In this document: one piece after another, positions 58,901 through 64,000 of the stretch
Layout: each line of letters begins with the position of its first letter
How positions within the stretch are numbered: position 1 is the first letter of the stretch
Assembly (NCBI GenBank): GCA_964017125.1
Contig: OZ024915.1
Coordinates: forward strand, 76,090,226 to 76,154,225
DNA: 64,000 bases
Source of the DNA: Flabesymbios commensalis
Taxonomy: Eukaryota; Annelida; Polychaeta; Terebellida; Flabelligeridae
Reading direction: 5' to 3'
Notes under the pieces: model-generated
Database searches by the model: none
The model's input: only the letters and a program-made list of their open reading frames with translations
Told to the model about the DNA's origin: nothing
Translations under genes and position numbers: made by a program

Positions 58901-60392
58901 TCAAATTGAAAAATACCAATTGGTCTCCATGGTTTATACAAACTACCTCAGCGCTGTAAGAATGGTAAGGGCTAATTAACCCTTTGGCAGCCAGTCCCGA
59001 TTATATTCGTTTTTATTATTTTGAATTTGCACATTATATGTCCTCTTTTAAGCTTGTTAATTGAATATAAAAGGTGATAGGGGCCGATAAATCAGCAAGA
59101 TTGGAAAATTGTTGACCTCTTTTTTGTCACACCTCAATAATTTTCACCTACTTGAAGTTGTGGATCGCGTCAGCGAGAAACAACTTCAGGTTGGTGAAAA
59201 AGTTAAAGGGGTCAAACGTACTTTTTTTTATTTTTCAGAGGATCTGTATGATCTTATGAACGAGGGAAAGTTTGGAAGAGGACTGGGTGAGATATAATTA
59301 TTTCTCTTTGTACTGGTGTGAACGATATGCACCCCTCCCCTGGAATTTTTTTATATGTTTTATTTTATTCAGATTAATGACAGTACACCGATACTATTAT
59401 CACATTACCCCTTTCAGCGCGAGGAACGTCACATTATGACGTCTAAAGTCGATCCCCGCGATAAAAGAATCTAACAAATATAATGACCGTACACCCATAA
59501 AATACATATTCAAATAAAGCGCAAAGAGCCGATTAAGACATTTATGATGATTACAAATTGAAAAAAAACCTTTGGTCTCCATGTCAGCGCATTAATACCT
59601 CTGACAGCTCTGAAACATTGTTGTTCAAATCATGGATGAAATTTAAAATCATCATAAGTGTCTTAGTTAGCTCTTTCCGGTTCATTTGAATACCTATGTT
59701 AAGGGTCTACGACCATTTTCAACATTTCAATTATTTCAGTGCGTGGATCGTTTTTATACGTCAGAATCTCGTCTCCACGGAGCTAAATGATCCTATCTGC
59801 CACTCTAACGAGTGTCAGATAGGATCCTTTAGCTCCGAGGCGACGATCTGGCGTCTACAGACGTCCGATTCTGACGTATAAAGACGATCCCCGCACTGAA
59901 AGGGTGAAGAGCATTTCAACCAGTCACATGACGTGATCAACCGATCACATCCGTCATTTAGTTGTTATTTAAATCAAGGGGTAGAATCCTATTTTGGCCC
60001 TCTGTCAAGCGCTCCTCCCATACACACAACAGTAATTATAATATGATACGCAAACGGTGTTCATTTGACTGCGTTATTGGGGAAAACCTTTAGGCGCACA
60101 TCTTATTTATTGGGTGTGTGCTGTATTTTCACATAGCCCCTACAGCACACAAAATGAACACTGTGTCAATTGTCTTACACAAAAAGCTAGACGGGCTGGA
60201 AAAACTCTCATCGATCATCATTATAACTACACAGTATGATATACAATAGATTGGTATCGATATACTTTGTGAAAACCACTGCACAGAGTGTGATAAAAAA
60301 CATCTTGAATGTAAATCTGATCATTTTTCTCCCACACAGAATCTTTGTACGAGTTGATCAACGAAGGCAAATTTGGAAAACGAGGACAGTGA
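37860..60392 (+). CDS. Secreted repeat-cassette peptide precursor, right copy, complete (18 coding exons)
   Basis: Coding exons: 37860-37908, 39665-39871, 41481-41633, 43642-43692, 44847-44915, 45661-45711, 46386-46529, 47096-47146, 47445-47513, 47896-47931, 48423-48479, 49405-49455, 55468-55536, 56864-56932, 57934-57990, 58312-58377, 59239-59286, 60340-60392 (TGA stop). Each internal exon is flanked by AG and GT, is a multiple of 3, and starts and ends in phase 1, so the frame stays open for 449 residues. The protein has a hydrophobic N-terminus (signal peptide), an acidic charged region (about residues 27-136), three repeated helical cassettes (137-394), a linker (395-416) and two C-terminal segments ending EGKF-GR and EGKF-GKR. 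This is the architecture of a secreted precursor cut by prohormone convertases and amidated. The exon model is strong. The function is inferred and the family is not recognised. The inverted sister copy has the same exon order. Confidence 0.8.
38535..38586. repeat. AT-rich (ATATT)n tract
   Basis: Alternating TATATTA units in intron 1 of the right copy. Confidence 0.85.
38763..39208. repeat. Decayed units of the same minisatellite in intron 1 of right copy
   Basis: Around nine degenerate units (GATGGTCTTTAATAACA..., TTCCATCAGATACATTTTAT) lie here, split by a MITE-like piece at 38826-38945, with one more stub near 39425-39455. Relative to gene sense the orientation is the same as in the left copy. 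The repeat was therefore in intron 1 before the copies separated, and only the left copy expanded it. Confidence 0.85.
39665..39871 (+). CDS. Right copy exon 2: end of signal peptide and acidic/charged region
   Basis: This 207 nt exon encodes 69 residues. After the signal peptide end it reads SINIDSDDGIITERQMENGE, then a duplicated motif DETKQT (twice in the right copy, once in the left), and ends in a likely amphipathic helix EEVDMLRKILQQLKK. The left copy exon is 177 nt, ten codons shorter, with one DETKQT unit. The terminal KK (residues 84-85) is a possible dibasic cleavage site. It is probably a propeptide spacer, being charged and poorly conserved between the two copies. Confidence 0.75.
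40537..40779. mobile_element. Full-length family A MITE, opposite orientation
   Basis: It has the same ends (TTTTAACCGCCGGTGCCGCA at 40547; AAAGGGTTAA at 40769) and core hairpin at 40689-40746, inverted relative to 35478-35721. It lies in intron 2 of the right copy. Confidence 0.8.
40927..41234 (-). mobile_element. Dimeric tRNA-derived SINE with 13 bp target duplication
   Basis: Target duplication ATGCCAGTGTTTA at 40914-40926 and 41235-41247. Read on the minus strand from 41234: a first tRNA-like unit with box A-like GGTAGTGGTTAGCA and box B-like GGTTCGGTTCC, a linker with GAAACAAAAAATGTTTCTTC, a second tRNA-like unit (GACCGAGATGTAGCGTGCTC, GCTCGAATTTCGAATCC), then a tail ending CGATTCATTTTT. 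It is absent from the left copy, so it entered intron 2 of the right copy after divergence. Confidence 0.9.
41481..41633 (+). CDS. Right copy exon 3: acidic, fast-evolving region
   Basis: This 153 nt exon encodes 51 residues, very rich in D, E, K, N and S (starts ENNDVGDGDTADVVEKPSK, ends SERSGSEDKLEK). Acceptor AG is at 41479-41480 and the donor follows 41633. The sister exon at 10831-10983 has the same length and the same ends, but about a fifth of bases and about 20 of 51 residues differ, mostly at amino-acid-changing positions. Low complexity and fast change fit a disordered spacer of a precursor protein. No dibasic-rich peptide or domain is visible. Confidence 0.7.
41690..41825 (-). mobile_element. 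Second SINE/LINE-type 3' end with (AATC)-like tail
   Basis: Minus strand reads GAGCTCGGTCCGCTGAGGAT, then ATAGGCGCTATGGAAGCTGT and an ATTGATT-type tail. The same sequence is at 32625-32745. A GCGCTATA-type 3' end with a short tandem tail is common to several invertebrate SINEs and their partner LINEs. It lies 60 bp after exon 3. Confidence 0.6.
41996..42262. mobile_element. Family C MITE with tandemly amplified GACGTC palindromes
   Basis: Around 42167-42240 the block CAGAATCTGACGTC / GACGTCAGATTCTGACGTAT is repeated, giving perfect inverted repeats next to direct repeats. Flanks are the usual family C ends (AACGCTGAAATATGTTTGTA and CGCGCTCAAAGAGTTAA). Confidence 0.75.
43094..43155. repeat. 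Hairpin family F, intron 3 of right copy
   Basis: GTCATCTTCATCTACTACAA to TTGTAGTGGACGAAGGTGAT around CGAATCGCTGTCGTAATTCT. Half-copies at 42362-42420 and 42970-43020 end in AGGTATGTTGTGATAA and mimic an exon with a donor site. Confidence 0.7.
43642..46529 (+). CDS. Right copy cassette 1 (exons 4-7: S, K, D, extended D)
   Basis: Exon 4 (43642-43692, 51 nt, S type) reads GRRNMEALKNDLENMFS and includes an RR pair. Exon 5 (44847-44915, 69 nt, K type) contains NNPRLLAYLAELNDIIPESN. Exon 6 (45661-45711, 51 nt, D type) reads DGALADMNNLIPDHRTR. Exon 7 (46386-46529, 144 nt) is a D-type unit, LTDLTHLLPEEADQRVR, extended by two tandem 13-residue units of the form GQxxxNEDGHGVR. The S exon ends in A rather than G, so the S/K junction codon is AAA (Lys). 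The same holds in cassettes 2 and 3. Confidence 0.8.
44468..44580. repeat. Long hairpin, right-arm partner
   Basis: ACTTTTGAAACGGTTCCAGT and TGTAGGAACCGTCTCAAAAA flank CGAGTTATGCATTGTCCTGT and complement. It lies in intron 4, about 270 bp before exon 5. Confidence 0.75.
45509..45589. mobile_element. 80 bp hairpin element, right-arm partner
   Basis: CCCAGCAAACAGGAAACACT to TGTTTCCTATTCACTGGG. It is slightly diverged from 8345-8425 and lies in intron 5. Confidence 0.75.
47096..48479 (+). CDS. Right copy cassette 2 (exons 8-11: S, K, short exon, D)
   Basis: Exon 8 (47096-47146, 51 nt, S) reads ELQVSQSLKDLINKHIE. Exon 9 (47445-47513, 69 nt, K) contains DDPRLLTYMLQLNGMIRKQR. Exon 10 (47896-47931, only 36 nt) reads ELASTMADTLQR and looks like the front half of a D exon such as exon 14 (ALASDMAS...). 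Exon 11 (48423-48479, 57 nt, D) reads DIGQDLADLNDLLPDHRVR. The motif DPRLLxYxLxL recurs in every K exon and LNDLLPDHRxR in the D exons. The left-copy counterparts are almost base-identical. Confidence 0.82.
48567..49012. repeat. Tandem pair of family B MITE copies in right copy
   Basis: Hairpins at 48647-48708 and 48922-48982. The downstream flank TTAAATCACAGTTATTGGGA then ACGAAATTA follows both, so the pair arose by local duplication including about 30 bp of flank. The first copy has an internal deletion. The left copy has a single element here. Confidence 0.75.
49405..57990 (+). CDS. Right copy cassette 3 (exons 12-15: S, K, D, D), split by a transposon in intron 12
   Basis: Exon 12 (49405-49455, S) reads GQRTAETLKDLIDSMLE. 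Exon 13 (55468-55536, K) contains GDPRLLTYILELQGRKPEQR. Exon 14 (56864-56932, D) contains DLAALNDLLPDHRVR. Exon 15 (57934-57990, D) reads GLADDLAELNDLLPDHRIR. Intron 12 is about 6 kb here but only 0.7 kb in the left copy, because a 4.9 kb DNA transposon and a TTAA-type MITE entered it. Splice sites on both sides are intact. S plus K exons would form a continuous amphipathic helix; this is an inference from the leucine spacing. Confidence 0.82.
51300..51925 (-). pseudogene. Decayed transposase-like coding remnant, minus-strand copy
   Basis: The minus strand is open at 51925-51596, with FRALSFIHIISGRDTIGYSF and later FADDGAPIEITIYVCDQ. This resembles a motif (HAxSGCDTxxxxxGxGK) that I associate with orphan transposon-borne proteins of invertebrates. 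Further on in the same direction, around 51560-51300, the translation is interrupted but parallels the plus-strand remnant at 52550-52800 (GWVVENGKLI, STNPPSPPHM). Family assignment is from memory and tentative. Confidence 0.5.
52300..52830 (+). pseudogene. Decayed transposase-like coding remnant, plus-strand copy
   Basis: Around 52340-52450 the DNA matches the reverse complement of 51600-51720 (GCTGATGATG, CATTGAAAT, TGTGTATGACCAG). Around 52550-52830 the translation includes LKRAALATALDKSAYIAKL, KPEDYGRVV and a Cys-rich end SGCKKGCNKNCW, all interrupted. A Cys-rich C-terminus of this kind follows the SGCDT region in the orphan transposon proteins I have in mind. It is the second half of the inverted pair inside the 49743-54682 element. 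Confidence 0.5.
54742..55097. mobile_element. 356 bp palindromic MITE with TTAA target duplication
   Basis: Flanked by TTAA at 54738-54741 and 55098-55101. The left copy has the empty site CGTTGTTAATTATAATGG (near 4345). Both halves are long inverted repeats: ATGATGTAAACATG and GCGCATTCA(C/T)CAGTTAG occur on either side of a centre near 54920. A TTAA target is typical of piggyBac-type elements; superfamily inferred from this alone. Confidence 0.85.
56006..56255 (+). mobile_element. SINE copy shared by both arms (right)
   Basis: Head GGCGGGGGCCCTGGTGTAGT, box B-like GCGTTCGAACCCC, then the second unit GACCGAGAGGTAGCGTGCTC. It is the partner of 3188-3430 and lies in intron 13. Confidence 0.85.
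58312..60392 (+). CDS. Right copy exons 16-18: linker and two C-terminal amidated-peptide segments
   Basis: Exon 16 (58312-58377) encodes an acidic linker ending in LVRRLQ. Exon 17 (59239-59286) encodes EDLYDLMNEGKFGRGL, and exon 18 (60340-60392) encodes ESLYELINEGKFGKRGQ and the stop. Cutting after RR (413-414), after R430 and after KR (446-447), with Gly converted to amide, would give LQEDLYDLMNEGKF-amide and GLESLYELINEGKF-amide, two related 14-residue peptides. FGKR is a textbook amidation and cleavage signal. FGR uses a single Arg and is somewhat weaker. No AATAAA lies close behind the stop, so the 3' end is undefined. Confidence 0.78.
58421..58722. mobile_element. TTAA-type palindromic MITE, right-arm partner of 845-1141
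   Basis: Begins TTTAAAGGGACATGCCCAGG. The inverted halves match 845-1141 in reverse and share its truncated end next to CTTAAGATTTTTTTTGTACT. It lies in intron 16, between exons at 58377 and 59239. Confidence 0.8.
58980..59213. mobile_element. Family A MITE in intron 16, right copy (uninterrupted)
   Basis: Starts CCCTTTGGCAGCCAGTCCCG and ends AAGTTAAAGGGGTCAAACG, with hairpin core at 59142-59202. It is the orthologue of the left element at 85-545, which is interrupted by a second MITE. Confidence 0.75.
59600..59908. mobile_element. Family C MITE containing a second internal hairpin
   Basis: Within the element, 59783-59845 holds an extra hairpin with arms GGATCCTATCTGACACT-like sequence: GAGCTAAATGATCCTATCTG against CAGATAGGATCCTTTAGCTC. 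It replaces the usual simple GACGTC centre. A related stem (CGTATCTGCCACTT) is at 24549-24590. Confidence 0.7.
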
Positions 60393-60549
60393 AGCAGAAA
60401 GGGAAACACAGATATCACCTGACTGACATTTTCATAAACAGTGATCAATAGATATAAGCGACAAATACTTACCCGGATTTTTATTACTGGCATATCTTAT
60501 AACACATTAATGTCAGCAGTGGCGGATATATTGGCGTATCCTGACAAAA

Positions 60550-60592
60550 CGAAAACTTTGATGATTTTAGCCTGAGTTAGTCCCTTTAAGAT
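60550..60592. mobile_element. End fragment of a TTAA-type MITE
   Basis: Only the terminal piece GATGATTTTAGCCTGAGTTA then GTCCCTTTAA is present, about 160 bp after the stop codon of the right gene. It may lie in the 3' untranslated region. Confidence 0.6.
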
Positions 60593-61979
60593 TTAGGTTA
60601 TTCGCTTTCACAATACCGGCCCAGAATTTTTTTCTACGACATGCTTCGCCATGTATGTTCAGTATACAGTGAACTAGGCCGTAGCGCGTTAAATTATAGG
60701 ATTTTATTCTACTTGTATTGAAGTTGTGTATCGCTACCGCGACCAACAGTTTCAGGTGGCTGAAAATTACTCATATTTGTACAATTTAACCATTTCAATG
60801 CTCCAGTCTCCCTAATTTTTAGCTTGTAGGTCAAATAAAACGCTAAAACGGTTATAAGGCTTTATAAGAGATCATATCTATTGTGGAGTTTTAATACGAT
60901 TTGTACATGTATGTGATATATGAAAACATTCTATATATGAGCTCGTGGATTTGTTTTGTAAATCATGACCTGAATTACTATTTTCTTTAAATCATGCTTA
61001 GGGGGAGGGGGGGGGGGGCATTCAATTACTAGGGAGAGTCGGACTGAAGTTTTTGAATTGGATAAATGCTTTATTTCACTTCCTATCTACAGAACATTAT
61101 TATTTTCACACTCTGCCTCAAAACAAATATTTATTCCAGTTTGTGTGTGGAGATAAATAGTTATTTCACTTTTTTTTCTGTCTACAAAGTCTGATCCCAA
61201 AATATATAGGCGTAGATCAGGAGTTAAAGAGCCGAGTGAAGCTTCATATATTTAAGGGTCATTTAATGATGCCGAACGAAGCGAGGCTCGAAATTATTTT
61301 AAGGCCCATCATGTTGCTCATAATTATTTATTTCAATTTTATTTTAGAGTAAGAAATTTATTTACAACATGTCCTTCAGACAATTATTTATTTCACGAAA
61401 ATTTAGTCTGAAAATATTAATTTGAAAAAATATTCCAAAACACCAATGCTCCTACCCCCCCCCCCCCCCCCCCCTGATAATTGAATGGTGGAGCCCTCAT
61501 AATAATTATTTACAGGCTGTGTGTCTTACATATCACGATGTGCTCGTATTTTTTGTCATGATTTTAAACTCGATGACTCCGTCATTTCGTTACAAGGTAA
61601 CGCGGCTCTTAATGACGCCGAGTGATTGGTCTAAGTAGGTGATTATTGGGCTTGCAAGTCTAACTAACATTCTTTCTGTGTATTTTCGTTGTATGAATAT
61701 GTAATGTTTTAAACATTCAAGTAAGCTGTTGATTTGTAAATATTTAACTATATTATAGGACATTAAATTTATCGCTTACTTCGGTAAAACGTACATATTT
61801 ATAAATGTGGTTAAGAAATATTATATAACGATGAACCAATGTCTAAACAAAGCTTGACAAAAACGTTTTATATATATATTTTAGTCCAATGAAGGCATGT
61901 ATAGGCCAACAATGGATCACTGAATAAATCATTGGCCCAGAACTATACAAGAGTAGACTTATTTTTTCACACATGGATG

Positions 61980-62200
61980 AATAAATAAATGAAGAAATAA
62001 TGAATGAACGAAAGAACGAAAAAGAGAACAAACAAATGAACGAGCGAGCGAGCGAGCGACTGAACGAAATTAACAATGAACAAATTAATTAATTGGGCTT
62101 GGTAAACAAATAATTAATTAATCGTTAATTAAAAAGCAAGTAATGACTGAGTAAATGAATTAGACTAATCAGCTAATTAATCAAGCGACATATTTTTTAT
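61980..62200. repeat. Degenerate GAAT/GAAC/GAGC tetranucleotide tract
   Basis: Imperfect AATGAA, GAACGAA and GAGCGAGCGAGCGAGCGA repeats. Open frames on the minus strand are artefacts. Confidence 0.75.
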
Positions 62201-62838
62201 GTAATGATTGCTGACTTATTGGCAGACGATAATTCAAAATTGTTTAATGCTGAACTGACGTCGCAGATGATGGCACAACATCAAAATAACATTGTTTAAT
62301 TAAATTATATGTGCAGTGTGTGCAGTATAATTATAATGTGCTGATTTAAAAACGTCATTAAAACAAAGTGTAAAAAGTTAGACATTGACTCGTTCCGGTT
62401 TCGGGCTCGTCTGTGAATACGTGTTCAGGTCAGAGACAGTAAACTTACATGGAGTAACGTGGCTTAACAATACCTGTTTTAAGTCCGTTTTATTAGCCGA
62501 TTAAACCACTGTTATTTGGGATGAAATGACCGTTTAGACATCACGATTTGTCAATGTTTGGTTTCAAAATAAACAAATATCATTAATTTTCAATCACTTG
62601 AGGTTGTGGATCGCGGTAGCGAGACACAACCTGAAGTGGTTGAAAATTTAAATAAATTAAAAAGTGCAGGAGAAAGGTTCATATGACCTGCATTATTACA
62701 TTTTGTTCATAATGTGTTGAGTACTGTAGGTACGATACAGTGACTACGCTCACCACTATATCACCGTCAAATATTAAGTTGTTTCACGAAGTTGATGGAC
62801 AGCCAGCGCAATTTTAAAGTTGCATGAGAGACATAGGC

Positions 62839-63209
62839 TTAAAGGGACTAGCCCAGGTCTAAAATCATAAAAAAATCGGTGATTTTATTTTGGCTTCTTA
62901 ATATGACCATATGATGTAAACATGTTCATCAACTAGAACTGCAAAAGTTATTTAATTTTTCTGCTGAGCATTCACCAGTTAGACTAGATATAGAGACGAA
63001 ATTCCTGATTTCTAACTATTGACAACCATGTCAAAAATAAGAAATACGGGAATTTCGTCTCTATATCAAGCCTAACTGATAAATGCGCAGCACAAAAATT
63101 AAAAAACTTTTGCAGTTCTAGTTGATGAACATGTTTACATCATATTAAGAAGCCAAAATAAAATCACCGATTTTTTGATGATTTTAAACCTGGGCTAGTC
63201 CCTTTAATA
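62839..63209. mobile_element. TTAA-type palindromic MITE, same family
   Basis: Bounded by CTTAAAGGGACTAGCCCAGG and CTGGGCTAGTCCCTTTAATA. The two halves are inverted copies containing TAGATATAGAGACGAAATTC and its complement. It lies 2.4 kb downstream of the right gene. Confidence 0.85.
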
Positions 63210-63461
63210 AATTGAATGCCTCAAATGTACATTTAAAGGATCTGCTAAACTACAACTTTATTGGCCTATTCTCATTCTGATTTTGCAAAATATGATAGAG
63301 GATAGCTATGGGTTGATTCAACATCTCATTTAGACCACCGCTATCCTTTGTTCGCCGAGGGCGCATCTAAATTAACTAAATTCTAAAATGCTTCTCTTTC
63401 CATTTGCCTTGCCTCCCTTGCCTACCAGACATCTGAGTACTATAAGCCTATAATAATTAGG

Positions 63462-63823
63462 AATTGGAAAAATCAGAAAAAATAGGTGATTTTATTTTAG
63501 CTTGATAATATGACCATATGTTCTAAACATGCCCATAGACTAGAACTGCAAAAGTTTTTGAATTTTTGTGCTGCACACTTACCAGTTAGGCTAGATATAG
63601 AGACGAAATTCCAGTATTTCTTATTTTTGACATGGTTGTCAATAATTAGAAATCAGAAATTTCGTCTCTATATCTAGCCTACCTGGTGAATGCGCAGCAC
63701 AAAAATTCATTTTTTTTGCAGTTCTAGTCTATGGACATGTTTACATCATATGGTCATATTATTAAGCTAAAAGAAAATCACCGATTTTTGTATGATTCTA
63801 GATGTGTGCATGTCCCTTTAAGT
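63462..63823. mobile_element. TTAA-type palindromic MITE, same family, somewhat diverged at its left end
   Basis: It has the same inverted halves (AGACTAGAACTGCAAAAGTT, CTAGATATAGAGACGAAATT) and ends GTGCATGTCCCTTTAAGTG. The left end lacks a clean AAAGGGAC. Confidence 0.8.
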
Positions 63824-64000
63824 GTCAGCGAATCAAGTTGCGCAAACTCTACGGTCTGGCACTGACTCGGCAAGATGCACTATATATGGATCATGCCTGT
63901 TCTACATTGGGGTTGTAGCAGTGGCGCATCCAGGGCCCGTATTCTCGTACAAGTTACGATATATCGTAGGCTCCTGATTGGTCGCCGCGATGGCCATCTC

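Larger units (their letters stand above)
36570..59300 (-). repeat. Right arm of large inverted duplication
   Basis: It matches 1-25690 in inverted orientation. The first base after the N gap (36570) already pairs with 25690 (ACTTAATGGAACAAGAATAG against its complement), so the true inner edge of the homology is hidden by the gap. The outer edge is not reached because the left arm runs off the window. Extra material here: a SINE at 40927-41234, the 4.9 kb transposon at 49743-54682 and a TTAA MITE at 54742-55097. Confidence 0.93.
60393..62838. other. Downstream flank of right gene
   Basis: It probably begins with the 3' untranslated region. An AATAAA occurs near 60832 but inside a family A element, so it is weak as a polyadenylation signal. 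G-run at 61003-61018 and C-run at 61456-61475. No gene seen. Confidence 0.55.

Noticed and set aside
39665-60392. Known egg-laying hormone or CRF/DH44 gene
   Set aside because: Helical Leu-rich segments and amidation recall these families, but the number of mini-exons, the DPRLLxYxL and PDHRxR motifs and the EGKF ends do not match any member I know.

Overview
The window is nuclear DNA of an animal: AT-rich, with canonical GT-AG introns, tRNA-derived SINEs, many short hairpin (MITE-like) transposons and microsatellites. A marine invertebrate, perhaps a mollusc or another lophotrochozoan, is my best guess. Nothing here fixes the phylum.

The main content is one gene present twice, head to head, on the arms of a large inverted duplication. 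The right copy (+ strand, 37860-60392) is complete. It has 18 small coding exons and encodes a predicted 449-residue secreted protein. The left copy (- strand, 23528 down to 17) has the first 17 exons, and its last exon lies beyond the window start. Every intron is in phase 1. After a signal peptide and an acidic N-terminal part, three exon cassettes repeat in the order S-K-D(-D): S exons are always 51 nt, K exons always 69 nt, and D exons end in PDHRxR. The C-terminus carries two related 14-residue segments ending in EGKF followed by GR or GKR, the classic layout of alpha-amidated peptides released from a neuropeptide-type precursor. I do not recognise the family.

Layout: 1-25690 left arm, with the left gene. 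Its intron 1 has swollen to 11.3 kb and holds a 10.5 kb tandem array of 45-48 bp units at 12372-22908. 25691-36369 is single-copy spacer with no gene I can support, holding SINEs, hairpin elements and a perfect 276 bp GTGA microsatellite. 36370-36569 is a 200-N assembly gap. 36570-59300 is the right arm, with the right gene; its intron 1 keeps only a few decayed units of the same tandem repeat, and its intron 12 carries a 4.9 kb DNA transposon with very long inverted ends. 59300-64000 holds the last exon and repeats.

The arms are nearly identical over the 3' two-thirds of the gene (left 1-9500) but clearly diverged over the 5' third and upstream, so their history is not uniform. The right-arm homology starts at the first base after the N gap. 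An inverted haplotig placed by scaffolding must therefore be considered alongside a true inverted duplication. Because the arms differ by insertions, each serves as an empty-site control for the other, and this fixes the exact ends of several mobile elements. All identity levels quoted are estimates by eye.
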